Notes under the pieces: generated by a model
What the model was told of the DNA's origin: nothing
Database searches by the model: none
What the model saw: the letters and a program-made list of their open reading frames with translations, nothing else
Shown: positions 24,695-34,075 of the stretch, in pieces
How the letters are laid out: each line of letters begins with the position of its first letter
How positions within the stretch are numbered: the stretch's first letter is position 1
Program-made: the position numbers and the translations under genes
DNA from: an uncultured Clostridia bacterium
Lineage (GTDB): Bacteria; Bacillota; Clostridia; Oscillospirales; Ruminococcaceae
Direction of reading: 5' to 3'
DNA length: 64,000 nucleotides
Assembly: GCA_947624375.1 (NCBI GenBank)
Contig: CANQKD010000011.1
Span: 21,402-85,401, forward strand

Positions 24695-26236
24695 TTACTT
24701 CACATCGTATTCAACAGTATTGCTTACAGGCACATAGTAGCCGTCAACATAAGCCGTAAGAGTTACTTCATAGTGACCGGGAACAGTCAGAACGTCAAAT
24801 TCCTGCCAAGGCAGGGTGGTTTCGTTATCGGCATTTCTATCCAGAATTACAATGCCGTTTCGCTTTATTTCCCAAACCAGGTTGTCATATGTTTCGATAA
24901 CGTCTTCTTCACGGCAGGGGCGGCTGTTATCATCAAGCCATATTTTTTCGGTAATGCCGTTTTTCTCAGCGGCGGCTGCTTTGCCTCGCTCGGTACCCGA
25001 AAGATACTCGCTTATATCTTCGCCGTCATAAGTTACTTTTGCTTTACAGTTTTCTATATAAGAGCTTTGGTCTATACCAACGACCGTGCCTGCCTCCAAG
25101 CCTTTTACTTCGCCCTGAACGGTGCAGCCCGAAACGCCGCAGTTTCTTGCATAGCTTATGACTATTCCGGGGTTTCTGCCCTTGACATACGCGTTTTCAA
25201 AATTAAGATCGCTTACCGTGCAGTCTGTGCCGTTGCCTATAAAACCTGCATAGTCAAGACAGTCTATATGCATATTTTTTATAGTATGCCCGTTACCGTT
25301 GACGGTGCCTGTGAAATCATAGCCAACGCCTGCGGCATACCAGCCCATAGGCGCCCAGTCAAAATCTTCAAGATCTATATCTTCTTCAATATTTATGGTA
25401 ATGGAATATTTGCCGTCTTTGTTTGCACAGTTGTTGAAATACACCGCGCTAGCAAGCTGCCCGGGGGTTGAAACATTGAACAGATAACTTCCGTCATCTT
25501 GGCGGCAGGAGTTTATATAATCTTCATCTGAAAGAGAAGGTATATCGCCGACATTGCAGTTAAGTTCCCACATCTCGCTGCTTATCGTCTCTTGTGAGGG
25601 GTCGTAGCCGGGCTCTAAGCCGTTGTCATCGAGGTCTGCGCCCCACGCATTGAACCACTCATAATAATTTACCAGCATATAGCAGCCGGGCTTATCTATA
25701 TCTACAGAAACGGTATGCTCATCGGCATTCAGATCACTTTCAAGCTCAACATAATAGCCGTTTTCTTCGTCATACCACAAAAACATAAGCGCATCGGGGC
25801 GAACGCCTTTAAGCTCGTCAGGGTCATACACAAAAACAAGCGTGCCGCCTTTTACTTTTTCGCTGTCAAAATCTACTTCAACGGGTGCGCCGACCAGACC
25901 GACAACACCGCTATGCAGAACGTGCCTGCCGTAGAGGTCTTCAAAATACACATCGTCTGAAATATCGCCGCCGTCTTTGGGGTACAAAATTGCTTCTGTA
26001 ACTGCCTTTGCGCCATTTTCACCTATCTTAGCGCGCGCAGGTATTTTTTCTTCGGCAGGTTCGTCAACCGCAGTTTCTGCGGCGGTAGTTTGCGCGGCTT
26101 CGGTAGTGACTTTGGTAACGGAAGTAGTCGTGCTTTCTTTGCTGCCGGCGCTTTTGGGTTCTTCTTCCAGCGGTCCGCAGGCTGAAAATGCTGCGATAAC
26201 CATAAGGGCAGCCAAAAACAATGCTGCTTTTTTCAT
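24695..26236 (-). CDS. Secreted lipoprotein with GLUG/beta-helix-like repeats
   Basis: Function unknown. The N-terminus MKKAALFLAALMVIAAFSAC has a lipobox (AFSAC) with the acylated Cys at residue 20. A Thr/Ser/Glu-rich linker follows (about 25-60). The middle region has a stretch at about 290-390 (NGNGHTIKNMHID, YAGFIGNGTDC, GVSGCTVQGEVKG) resembling right-handed beta-helix or GLUG repeats. The C-terminal 80 residues look like an Ig-like beta domain. I chose ATG 26236, eight bases after AAAGG, over the GTG at 26245. It is inserted between argR and recN, 21 bases after argR, and is likely an adhesin or cell-surface protein. Confidence 0.8.
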   Translation of the reverse strand: MKKAALFLAALMVIAAFSACGPLEEEPKSAGSKESTTTSVTKVTTEAAQTTAAETAVDEPAEEKIPARAKIGENGAKAVTEAILYPKDGGDISDDVYFEDLYGRHVLHSGVVGLVGAPVEVDFDSEKVKGGTLVFVYDPDELKGVRPDALMFLWYDEENGYYVELESDLNADEHTVSVDIDKPGCYMLVNYYEWFNAWGADLDDNGLEPGYDPSQETISSEMWELNCNVGDIPSLSDEDYINSCRQDDGSYLFNVSTPGQLASAVYFNNCANKDGKYSITINIEEDIDLEDFDWAPMGWYAAGVGYDFTGTVNGNGHTIKNMHIDCLDYAGFIGNGTDCTVSDLNFENAYVKGRNPGIVISYARNCGVSGCTVQGEVKGLEAGTVVGIDQSSYIENCKAKVTYDGEDISEYLSGTERGKAAAAEKNGITEKIWLDDNSRPCREEDVIETYDNLVWEIKRNGIVILDRNADNETTLPWQEFDVLTVPGHYEVTLTAYVDGYYVPVSNTVEYDVK

Positions 26237-26256
26237 AATGTACACCTTTCTGCCGA

Positions 26257-26715
26257 TTATTCGGCGGTCTCGCCGCTTAAAACATCTGCAAGGCGCGCGG
26301 CATCTTCATGAGTTCTTACAAGAACAAAAATGGTATCATCGCCTGCAAGAGTGCCTACGACCTGCGGCAGGGCTGCGGCATCAAGTTTAGCGCAAACCGC
26401 CTGCGCCATGCCCGTCTGGCACTTTATTACCACGGTATTTCCTGCATAATCAAGAGAAACCGTAAGTGTTTTCATCAGCGAATAGAGCTCCTCCAGCGGT
26501 GAGAGGCGGCGCTTGCTTTGCGGCATAACGCTGTAGCGATACTGCCCCTGACCGCGCAGCACCTTTACAAGCCCCATATCGTTTATATCGCGCGAGACGG
26601 TTGCCTGCGTTACCTTGAAGCCGAGTTTTTCAAGCTCTGCTTTAAGCCCCTGCTGCGTGTCGATGTTTTTCTGCTCTATAAGTTCTTTTATTGCCTGCTG
26701 GCGCTCTTTTTTCAT
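26257..26715 (-). CDS. argR: Arginine repressor ArgR
   Basis: ArgR binds ARG boxes as an arginine-bound hexamer and represses arginine synthesis, activating catabolism in some species. The 152 residues have the N-terminal winged helix (KKERQQAIKELIEQK, TQATVSRDINDMGLVKV) and the C-terminal arginine-binding oligomerisation domain with GTLAGDDTIFVLVR, which carries the paired Asp residues for arginine. GAAAGGAAA precedes the ATG. It follows nadK by 18 bases. No arginine genes are in the window. Confidence 0.95.
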   Translation of the reverse strand: MKKERQQAIKELIEQKNIDTQQGLKAELEKLGFKVTQATVSRDINDMGLVKVLRGQGQYRYSVMPQSKRRLSPLEELYSLMKTLTVSLDYAGNTVVIKCQTGMAQAVCAKLDAAALPQVVGTLAGDDTIFVLVRTHEDAARLADVLSGETAE

Positions 26716-26733
26716 AGTTTTTTCCTTTCAGGC

Positions 26734-27612
26734 TCAAACGCCTTTCATGGGTGTCATGAGTTTTTTGCTTATTGAATTGTGGAAGCTGTTGCCCGTTATA
26801 TCGACAAGTTTTACGCTGCCGTGCGCTTTACTTATCTGAACGCTGTCGCTCTCTGTTATGTGCATTTCGTCAACGCCGTCAACGGTGAGTATTACCTTGC
26901 CGCTGCCCTTTGACGAAAACGTCACGTTGAGCGATGAATCGGGCGTGAATATCATGGTTCTTGCAAAAAGCGAGTGCGGGCATATCTGCGTAAATTCTAT
27001 GCACTGCATTTCAGGTTCGATAAGCGGTCCGCCTGCCGAAAGAGAATATGCCGTTGCGCCCGTGGGGGTCGAAAATATAAGTCCGTCGGCGCGCAGAGAT
27101 GAAACTACGGCATCTTCTTTGGTTACACAAAAATCGGCAATTTTGCAGCCCTCGCTTTTCATGAAGACTATATCGTTGAGCGCGGTAAACGTCTTTTTCT
27201 CGCCAGACGAAGTTACATCTGCCTGTATGAGCATTCTTTCGGAAATTCTGTAACTGCCATCGCAAAGCTTTTTAAGCAGGTGAAGTTCATCGTGCTCCAG
27301 CGTTGCCATAAAGCCCAGCCTGCCGCAGTTAAGACCAAGGATAGCTTTATCATACGCAGAATATTTTTTAGCGTGCTTCAGTATCGTGCCATCGCCGCCC
27401 GAAACTAAAATTATATCGCACTGAGGCAAAAGCTCTTCGGTTTTGCCAAAAACTATGCCTTCAAAAAGGTCTTTCAAACTTTCATCTGCAAAAACAGCAC
27501 AGCCGTTGTTGGCAAGAATTTCGCAGGCTTTTTTGGTATATTCAAGGCAGTTTTCTTTTTCAAGATTGGGCGAAAGGTAGACTTTTTTTATCTTCTCATT
27601 TTGTTTGTTCAT
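26734..27612 (-). CDS. nadK: NAD kinase
   Basis: NadK makes NADP from NAD and ATP. The 292 residues show the GGDGT motif (VSGGDGTILKHA), NCGRLGFMATLE, and the conserved DGLIFSTPTGATAYSLSAGG that binds NAD. Length is normal. AAGGTGAACG precedes the ATG. It sits between tlyA and argR in the standard Firmicute order; a gap of 31 bases to tlyA suggests one transcript. Confidence 0.96.
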   Translation of the reverse strand: MNKQNEKIKKVYLSPNLEKENCLEYTKKACEILANNGCAVFADESLKDLFEGIVFGKTEELLPQCDIILVSGGDGTILKHAKKYSAYDKAILGLNCGRLGFMATLEHDELHLLKKLCDGSYRISERMLIQADVTSSGEKKTFTALNDIVFMKSEGCKIADFCVTKEDAVVSSLRADGLIFSTPTGATAYSLSAGGPLIEPEMQCIEFTQICPHSLFARTMIFTPDSSLNVTFSSKGSGKVILTVDGVDEMHITESDSVQISKAHGSVKLVDITGNSFHNSISKKLMTPMKGV

Positions 27613-27643
27613 AAACGTTCACCTTAACTTTGTTTCGTATATG

Positions 27644-28441
27644 CTATATATCTTTAAGCGTATCAAACGCATTTTTTACTATTCTTTCTATGTCTATAAT
27701 GTGGGTGTCGGCGGTATCGTCATACACGGCATACAGAAGATATTCAATGTTGCCGTCTCCGCCCTTTATAGGCGAAAATGCAGCGCCAACTGCCGCACAG
27801 CCGCCCTGCACCGCCGCGTTACAGACCTCTGATATTGCGCGGACGTGGGCTTTTTTATCTTTGACTATGCCGCCCTTGCCTACCGCTTGCCTGCCTGCCT
27901 CAAACTGGGGCTTTACAAGAAGCAGAAGTTTCGCGCCTTTTTCAAGAGATGAGAGCATGAAAGGCAGCGCAGTTTTTAGAGATATAAACGAAAGATCGGC
28001 GGTCATTACATCTATGCGCTCGTCAAAAAAGCCTTGGCACAGCTGTTTTACATTCGTGCCCTCGATGTTTTTTACGCGTTTATCACTTTTGAGTTTCTCA
28101 GCAAGCTGGTCGTGACCGACATCTACCGCATAGACCTTTTTTGCGCCGCTTTGAAGCATAAAGTCTGTAAAACCGCCTGTAGATGCGCCAATATCGGCAC
28201 AAACCATGTCTTCAAAAGAAATATCGAAGACTTTAGCGGCGTGCTCCAGCTTATAACCTGCGCGTGAGGCATACTTCATCTCGCCTCCCGTGAGGGTGAC
28301 AGTATCGCTGTCTGCCACCTCGAATGAGGGTTTTAAAACTTGTCTGCCGTTTACAAAAACGCAGCCGCTTAATATAAGCTCCTTGGCTTTTTGACGGGAG
28401 GGGCACAGACCGCGCTGCACCACGGCGATGTCAATTCGCAT
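27644..28441 (-). CDS. tlyA: TlyA family rRNA 2'-O-methyltransferase
   Basis: TlyA proteins methylate ribose of rRNA cytidines; in some bacteria this sets capreomycin sensitivity. The 265 residues have an N-terminal S4 RNA-binding domain (DIAVVQRGLCPSRQKAKELI) and an FtsJ-like Rossmann methyltransferase with the SAM loop ADIGASTGGFTDFML. It overlaps the 3' end of dxs by 11 bases, consistent with co-translation. The gene is part of the dxs-tlyA-nadK-argR order. Whether it modifies 16S, 23S or both cannot be told. Confidence 0.93.
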   Translation of the reverse strand: MRIDIAVVQRGLCPSRQKAKELILSGCVFVNGRQVLKPSFEVADSDTVTLTGGEMKYASRAGYKLEHAAKVFDISFEDMVCADIGASTGGFTDFMLQSGAKKVYAVDVGHDQLAEKLKSDKRVKNIEGTNVKQLCQGFFDERIDVMTADLSFISLKTALPFMLSSLEKGAKLLLLVKPQFEAGRQAVGKGGIVKDKKAHVRAISEVCNAAVQGGCAAVGAAFSPIKGGDGNIEYLLYAVYDDTADTHIIDIERIVKNAFDTLKDI

Positions 28442-30287
28442 GGGGTTCGCCGCTTTCTATAAGCTCGGCGATTTTTTCGGCAGAAAGCGAGCAGTCGTCC
28501 AAAAGGCTGTCAACATCCGCATGAGGGAGAAAACCGTTTATGCACGCAGGCACGGTGTTTTTGTTTACTGCCGCTATTTTTTCGGCAACGGAATTTTCTT
28601 TGTAGCTTTCTTCAAAAACGTACACTTTTTTGTACTTTTTAACTATCTTTGTAACTTCCTCGCTGAGCGGAAAGACCTTTACAAGTTTCAGAACATCGCA
28701 CTTTATGCCCTTTTCTGAAAGAGTTTCAAGGGCTGTCAAAACGTTGTTATAAACTCTGCCATAGGTGACTACAAGCGTTTTGCTGCCGTTTTTTGTATAG
28801 GTATATTCTGTAGAAAGATCGTACTTTCCTGCGCTTTCATAAGGCTCGCCTTTGGGGTATCTTACGGCGCACAGACCTGTATCTTCGTTGACAGCTTTTT
28901 CAATGCACATCTCCAGCTCCTCGCTGCACGAGGGCGAATACACGGTCGCACCGGGCATACATGAAAACATAGGCACATCGAAAATGCCCTGATGCGTTTC
29001 GCCGTCACCGGGAACTATGCCTGCTCTGTCAATACCCAGAACAACATGAAGACCCGCAATTGAAACATCGTGCACGAGCTGATCGAAACAACGCTGTGAA
29101 AAGGTCGAATATACCGCGAAAACAGGCACCAGCCCTGCACTTGCAAGACCTGCGCAGAATGTGACTGCGTGCTCCTCTGCGATACCGACATCGAAAAATC
29201 GCGAGGGGTATTTAGCAGCGAAATATTGCAGACCCGTGCCGTACTTCATGGCGGCGGTAACGCAGCAGATCTTCTTGTTATCTGCGGCAAGCTGGCAGAT
29301 CTTCTGACCGAAGCGCAGAGAATAGCTGTCGCTGGTCTCAATATCGGGGTGACCAGTTTCGACCTCGAAAGAGCCTATTGCGTGGTACTCGCCCGAATTT
29401 GCCTCGGCAGGCGCATAGCCCTTGCCCTTGACTGTATTTACATGGACGATAACGGGCTTTTTCATAGCCTTTGCCTGTTTCAGCGCAAATTCAAGCTCGG
29501 CAATGTTATGACCGTCAACGGGACCGATATATTCAAAGCCCATATCTTCAAAAATGGTACTGTGTATAATTGCCTCTTTAATGGCATTTTTTGAAACGCG
29601 GATAGTATTCGCCAGCGGTTTGCCTACGATAGGCGTTTTGTTGAGGACGCTTTCGACCGCGCCTTTGGTTTTTATATAGCTGTCTTTTGTACGCAGCGTG
29701 GACAGATATTTTGCAAAGCCGCCGACATTTTTTGAAATGGACATTTCGTTATGATTGAGTATGACTATTGTGTTTGTGTCACTTTTTCCGGCATTGTTGA
29801 GACCCTCATAAAACATACCGCCTGTTGCCGCGCCGTCGCCCACCACTGCCACAGCACAGTGACGTTTATCGCCTGCGAGCCGCATAGCGGTAGAAAAGCC
29901 GAGAGCCGCAGAAACAGCAGTTGAGCCGTGACCGCATACAAAGCAGTCATGGGGAGATTCGCTAGGTCTTGAAAAGCCCGAAATACCGCCCTTTTGCCTA
30001 AGTGTTGAAAACTCTTTCAGTCTGCCTGTCAGAATTTTATGAGTATACGCCTGGTGGCTGACATCCCAGATTATTTTATCTTTCGGCGAATCAAACACAC
30101 GGTGAATGGCGACGGTAAGCTCCACCACGCCGAGATTTGAGGCAAGGTGACCGCCGTTTTTTGATACCGTATCCACAAGCAGCCTGCGAATCTGCTCACA
30201 GAGGCTATTGCACTGCTCGGGCGTGAGTTTTTTAAGCTCGCGCGGGAGATCAAGCTTATACAGGTCTACAGAATTTGTATTGCCCAT
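28431..30287 (-). CDS. dxs: 1-deoxy-D-xylulose-5-phosphate synthase
   Basis: Dxs condenses pyruvate and glyceraldehyde 3-phosphate to DXP, the first step of MEP-pathway isoprenoid synthesis; it also feeds thiamine and pyridoxal. The 618 residues include the thiamine-diphosphate motif VVGDGAATGGMFYEGLNN, the catalytic-His region VSHQAYTHKILTGR, and DRAGIVPGDGETHQGIFD. GAGGA precedes the ATG. It follows ispA by 22 bases, so early and late isoprenoid steps are in one cluster. Confidence 0.97.
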   Translation of the reverse strand: MGNTNSVDLYKLDLPRELKKLTPEQCNSLCEQIRRLLVDTVSKNGGHLASNLGVVELTVAIHRVFDSPKDKIIWDVSHQAYTHKILTGRLKEFSTLRQKGGISGFSRPSESPHDCFVCGHGSTAVSAALGFSTAMRLAGDKRHCAVAVVGDGAATGGMFYEGLNNAGKSDTNTIVILNHNEMSISKNVGGFAKYLSTLRTKDSYIKTKGAVESVLNKTPIVGKPLANTIRVSKNAIKEAIIHSTIFEDMGFEYIGPVDGHNIAELEFALKQAKAMKKPVIVHVNTVKGKGYAPAEANSGEYHAIGSFEVETGHPDIETSDSYSLRFGQKICQLAADNKKICCVTAAMKYGTGLQYFAAKYPSRFFDVGIAEEHAVTFCAGLASAGLVPVFAVYSTFSQRCFDQLVHDVSIAGLHVVLGIDRAGIVPGDGETHQGIFDVPMFSCMPGATVYSPSCSEELEMCIEKAVNEDTGLCAVRYPKGEPYESAGKYDLSTEYTYTKNGSKTLVVTYGRVYNNVLTALETLSEKGIKCDVLKLVKVFPLSEEVTKIVKKYKKVYVFEESYKENSVAEKIAAVNKNTVPACINGFLPHADVDSLLDDCSLSAEKIAELIESGEPHAN

Positions 30288-30309
30288 TTTTACGTCCTCG
30301 TTTCAAAAG

Positions 30310-31194
30310 TTAATTGCGCCTGTCGATGAGCATTTCGGTAAGAGAGGTCAGAAATTCGCTGTTTTCAAACTGTGACAAGATCTTAGCCGCCTGCTCTGAA
30401 AGTTCTCTGCAAAGCTTTTCGGCTTTTTCTACCCCCAGAAGCGTTACAAAGGTAGATTTATTCTGCTCTTTATCGCTGCCTATCGGCTTGCCGAGTTCTT
30501 CAAAAGTACCCGTGACATCTAAAATATCGTCACGTATCTGAAATGCAAGACCGAGTTTATCGGCATATTCTTTTGCAAGGGAAATAGTTTTGTCGTCTGC
30601 GTTTGCCAGAATACAGCCCATTTCGCACGCCGCCGAGATAAGCGCGCCTGTTTTCTTTTTCTGAAGCTCATAGAGCGTTTCTTCGGGTATCTGCGTATTC
30701 TCGGAAAGCATATCTATGACCTGACCGCCTATCATGCCTTCAATGCCTATAGCGTGGCTGAGAGCATAGGTGAGCTTTGCCGCTGTTTCATACGAAATAA
30801 CGCCGTTTTTTGCGCTTTGCGATATTATTTCAAACGGCAGCACGCTGAGGGCATCGCCTGCAAGGAGCGCAATGGCTTCGGGGTATGCTTTATGGCAGGA
30901 AAGCCTGCCGCGGCGGTAGTCGTCGTTATCCATACACGGCAGGTCGTCATGTATCAGCGAAAATGTATGCACAAGCTCTATAGTACAGAAAATATCGAGA
31001 AGATTGCCGCTTTCTTTGCCGCCGCACAGCTCGTAGAATTTCATCATCAGCACGGGGCGAAGCCTTTTACCGCCGCCTGAGAGCGAATACACAGCCGCTT
31101 GTGAGACCTCGCCGGTAAGGGCGTTATCGCTCGGCACCAAGGCACACAGTCTGTCATTTATTTTGCGGCAGATAGTTTCAAGTTCAGTCTTCAT
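30310..31194 (-). CDS. ispA: Farnesyl diphosphate synthase / polyprenyl synthetase
   Basis: IspA joins isopentenyl and dimethylallyl diphosphates to give geranyl/farnesyl diphosphate. The 294 residues carry both Asp-rich motifs: DDLPCMDNDDYRRG (first) and FQIRDDILD (second), plus GGKRLRPVL. I chose ATG 31194, whose coding overlaps the xseB stop by 11 bases, over the frame opening at 31203. It lies in the xseA-xseB-ispA-dxs order typical of Firmicutes. Confidence 0.95.
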   Translation of the reverse strand: MKTELETICRKINDRLCALVPSDNALTGEVSQAAVYSLSGGGKRLRPVLMMKFYELCGGKESGNLLDIFCTIELVHTFSLIHDDLPCMDNDDYRRGRLSCHKAYPEAIALLAGDALSVLPFEIISQSAKNGVISYETAAKLTYALSHAIGIEGMIGGQVIDMLSENTQIPEETLYELQKKKTGALISAACEMGCILANADDKTISLAKEYADKLGLAFQIRDDILDVTGTFEELGKPIGSDKEQNKSTFVTLLGVEKAEKLCRELSEQAAKILSQFENSEFLTSLTEMLIDRRN

Positions 31195-31411
31195 ATGCCG
31201 CACCGCTTACGTTTTGTTCTGCGCCGTCCTCGCCGAGGACAGTTATCTGCATTTTGGCGTTATCGAGCTTTTTCTTGCACATTGCCGAAAGCTCCACGCC
31301 CTCTTTATAAAGCTGTATTGCCTCATCAAGCGAGGGTTTGCCGCTTTCAAGCGCGGCGTTTATTTGTTCAAGGCGTTTGAGTGCCTCTTCAACTGTCATA
31401 TCAGTGTTCAT
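31184..31411 (-). CDS. xseB: Exodeoxyribonuclease VII small subunit
   Basis: XseB binds XseA in the multi-subunit exonuclease VII that degrades single-stranded DNA. The 75 residues have the family core MTVEEALKRLEQINAALESG, then LDEAIQLYKEGVELSAMCK, a helical hairpin. The C-terminal acidic tail is typical. It begins 15 bases after xseA and overlaps ispA by 11 bases. Confidence 0.92.
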   Translation of the reverse strand: MNTDMTVEEALKRLEQINAALESGKPSLDEAIQLYKEGVELSAMCKKKLDNAKMQITVLGEDGAEQNVSGAAYED

Positions 31412-31426
31412 ATTTTTACAGCCCCT

Positions 31427-32629
31427 TTACTGTTCTTTGTTTACTGTAAGTATTTTTGCCGTCATTTCAAGTTCTGAAGTTTTTATATTTACGTTATCGC
31501 CGACGTTCGCTGTATCTGCTGTTATGGTCTTGCCGTTTTCATCTGTAACATGGGCATAACCGCGCTTTAACACTGCAAGAGGGTCAAGGGCGCAAAGGCG
31601 CGAATACTCTCTTTCAAGGGTATGAAAACGAGAAGCGGCTGCCGAGTTTACAGCGATATTCATACGCTTATCAATCTGCGAAAGACGGGTCTCATATTTT
31701 TCTATAGTACCAAAAGGAGAAACTGACAACATTCTGCCGCTGAGCCTTTCAAAGCGGCTGTAGTACACATCAAGCATGGCTTTCATGGCGGTATTTATGG
31801 AATTTTCGTATATCGCCAGAGTTTTGGAAAGATTTTTAGTCTCTGGCACTGCTTTCATTGCCGCTGCGGTGGGCGTTGAGGCTCTGTCGTCTGCGGCATA
31901 GTCGCAAAGGGTGGTATCTATCTCGTGCCCGACTGCGGAAATTATAGGCGTTTTGCAGTTATACACCGCCATTGTAACGCTTTCGGCGTTGAAGGTTTTC
32001 AGATCCTCGCCCGAGCCGCCGCCGCGCGTTAAAATAAGCACATCACAGCCGCAGTCATCGGCGCGTTTTATGGCATTGCAGATATCCTGCTCGGCATAAG
32101 CGCCCTGCACCGAGGTCGGCGAAATAACTACATTAGCAGACGGGAAACGCCCTTTTATGGTCTTTAAAACGTCATGCACTGCCGCGCCGTCAAGCGATGT
32201 TATAACGCCTATTTTACGGGGGCTTTCGGGCAGAACTTTTTTATTCTCATCGCTGAAAACGCCCATTTGCGAAAGCTTTTTCTTCACTCTTTCAAGGGCG
32301 GCTTTCTGAGCACCCTCACCCAGCGGTGTCATATCGGTACATTTTATCTGCATTTTGCCGTCGCGCTCGTAATATTCAGCGCTGCCCAGTGCAAGTATCT
32401 GCATACCGTTCTCGGGCATGAAACGCAGCCTTTCAACGCAGGAAGAAAACATTATCGCGCTTATTTTTGCATCGCTGTCTTTTATGGTAAAGTACATATG
32501 ACCGCTGCGCGCGTTTATATTGGGGTCGGAAAGTTCGCCTGTTACGGCTATGTTGTTGAGTTTTCTGTCCTGCTTTATATTCGATGCAAGGTATCTGTTC
32601 AGTTGTGATACAGTTAATGTAGATGCCAT
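31427..32629 (-). CDS. xseA: Exodeoxyribonuclease VII large subunit
   Basis: XseA is the catalytic subunit of exonuclease VII. The 400 residues show the N-terminal OB fold (LTVSQLNRYLASNIKQD, followed by VTGELSD), then the catalytic domain with KIGVITSLDGAAVHDVL, ILTRGGGSGEDLKTFN and SAVGHEIDTTLCDYAADDR. I chose ATG 32629, seven bases after AGAGGATG. It overlaps the tsaD-like gene end by 16 bases. It is followed by xseB. Confidence 0.95.
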   Translation of the reverse strand: MASTLTVSQLNRYLASNIKQDRKLNNIAVTGELSDPNINARSGHMYFTIKDSDAKISAIMFSSCVERLRFMPENGMQILALGSAEYYERDGKMQIKCTDMTPLGEGAQKAALERVKKKLSQMGVFSDENKKVLPESPRKIGVITSLDGAAVHDVLKTIKGRFPSANVVISPTSVQGAYAEQDICNAIKRADDCGCDVLILTRGGGSGEDLKTFNAESVTMAVYNCKTPIISAVGHEIDTTLCDYAADDRASTPTAAAMKAVPETKNLSKTLAIYENSINTAMKAMLDVYYSRFERLSGRMLSVSPFGTIEKYETRLSQIDKRMNIAVNSAAASRFHTLEREYSRLCALDPLAVLKRGYAHVTDENGKTITADTANVGDNVNIKTSELEMTAKILTVNKEQ

Positions 32630-33579
32630 TTTACACATCCTCTTTCAGCTGCGGCATAAATTGCAATGCCTGCCGCGTTATCGCACGAAAATTCAGCCGC
32701 CGAGAACGCCGCCGCTGTTTTTTGTGAAATTGCTTTTTGCAGAAGTTTATCAGACATTACGCCGCCTGCATAGACGGTATTCAATCTACCAAAAGTTTGA
32801 TACGCATACTCTGTCATTCCCAGAAGGGCATCTGCGATACTATCAAGGCAAAACATAGCGACATTCTCGCGCGTTTCGCCGCCGTCTATCATTTTAGCGC
32901 ACTGGTTTTCTATACCCGAAAGGCAGCAGCAGCCGTCTTTCAAAACTATTTTACATTTATAACGTTTGTCGGCTTGGTTTGCAAGCTCTTCAAGCTGTTT
33001 GCCGCAGGGAAAATCAAGCCCGAGCATAAGCCCTACCCTGTCTATAGCTTGTCCTGCTTTTAAATCGAGCGAGGAGGAAATGGTTTGTACATCAAGAAAG
33101 TTGTTCTCGTCAGGCGTACACAAAAGAACATCTGTAGTTCCGCCGCTGACATGAAACGCTATGAACGGTTGATCTTCATAAAGCCAACCCAGCTTGTCCG
33201 CGGAATAGAGCGCCGCGAGAACATGACCCGTCTGGTGGGTGGTAAAGCAAAGCTGACAGCCCGTTGTGGCTGCTATCGACCTTGCCGCGCCCTCGCCGAC
33301 GAGAAAACACGGCATATACGAGCCTGTGACCCCTCGCGGACGTGAAGAAGCGCACACGGCGCAAATTTCGGGTCTCTCCTGCTCTTCAAAGAGTTTTTCT
33401 AAAAGAGGGGGCAGCTGCTTGGTATGGTGAAACACCGCATCGGACTGTCTGAGCCCCACCTCACCTTTTCTGACGGGGAGGAGCAGCTTTTCCTGACAAA
33501 TTTCGCCCGTTTGCGTATTGAGCAGAGCGCACGAGGTGGTATAGTTGCTGGTATCTATACCGAGGATATATTCAGCCAT
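32614..33579 (-). CDS. TsaD/Kae1-like ATPase-fold paralogue
   Basis: The 321-residue protein has the ASKHA fold of TsaD, which makes t6A37 of tRNA with TsaB and TsaE. Visible landmarks are LGIDTSNYTTSCAL, the metal-binding HxxxH in TTHQTGHVLAAL (canonical TsaD also has HxxxH), HVSGGTTDVLL and a C-terminal CDNAAGIAIYAA with the metal-ligand Asp. It is shorter than typical TsaD and has no TsaB or TsaE neighbour; its position between nusB and xseA suggests the Clostridial paralogue whose function is not known. It starts eight bases inside the nusB end. It could also be the sole TsaD, which a genome search would settle. Confidence 0.82.
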   Translation of the reverse strand: MAEYILGIDTSNYTTSCALLNTQTGEICQEKLLLPVRKGEVGLRQSDAVFHHTKQLPPLLEKLFEEQERPEICAVCASSRPRGVTGSYMPCFLVGEGAARSIAATTGCQLCFTTHQTGHVLAALYSADKLGWLYEDQPFIAFHVSGGTTDVLLCTPDENNFLDVQTISSSLDLKAGQAIDRVGLMLGLDFPCGKQLEELANQADKRYKCKIVLKDGCCCLSGIENQCAKMIDGGETRENVAMFCLDSIADALLGMTEYAYQTFGRLNTVYAGGVMSDKLLQKAISQKTAAAFSAAEFSCDNAAGIAIYAAAERGCVKWHLH

Positions 33580-33985
33580 TTTCTTTCTTTTCCAGATCTC
33601 TTGAAAACGAGCCGAGAACGCCGTTTATAAACGAAACATCGCTGTTATATGCATAGGCGCGCGCCAAAAGCACCGCCTCGCTTATAGCAACGTTCACGGG
33701 CACTCTGTCGTTATAGAGAGATTCATAGATAGCTATACGCAAAATAGCGAGGTCGAGCCGGGGTATTCTTTCTACCGTTCTTTTATCGCTGTACTTAGCT
33801 ATCATGCTGTCCAGTTCGTCTTTCTTTTCCAGAACGCCTTTAACAAGCTTTTTTACATCTTTATTCACAGGCAGCCCTGCGAAACTTTCGGCTATCTCAA
33901 ATATCTCCTCGATATCACCGCCGACAAAAAATTCCTCAAAGCAGATTATAAAGGCTGTTTCTCTTATTTCATGTCTTGTAGGCAT
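33572..33985 (-). CDS. nusB: Transcription antitermination factor NusB
   Basis: NusB with NusE (S10) binds boxA RNA in rRNA leaders and prevents early termination. The 137 residues are all-helical with MPTRHEIRETAFIICFEE at the N-terminus and AILRIAIYESLYNDRVPVNV in the C-terminal half, followed by the FINGVLGSF motif. The usual length is about 130-140. It follows the Asp23 gene by 90 bases and overlaps the tsaD-like gene by eight. Confidence 0.95.
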   Translation of the reverse strand: MPTRHEIRETAFIICFEEFFVGGDIEEIFEIAESFAGLPVNKDVKKLVKGVLEKKDELDSMIAKYSDKRTVERIPRLDLAILRIAIYESLYNDRVPVNVAISEAVLLARAYAYNSDVSFINGVLGSFSRDLEKKENG

Positions 33986-34075
33986 AATTTTACCGTCCTT
34001 ATGTATTTTAGCGCATTAACACAAAAGCAGTCTGACCCACCCCCGTAAGGGAGCAGGCTCGACCACGTTTATTAT

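Noticed and set aside
24773..25471. A 232-residue plus-strand frame inside the lipoprotein gene
   Set aside because: It is antisense to the lipoprotein coding region, with no recognisable motif and no ribosome site.
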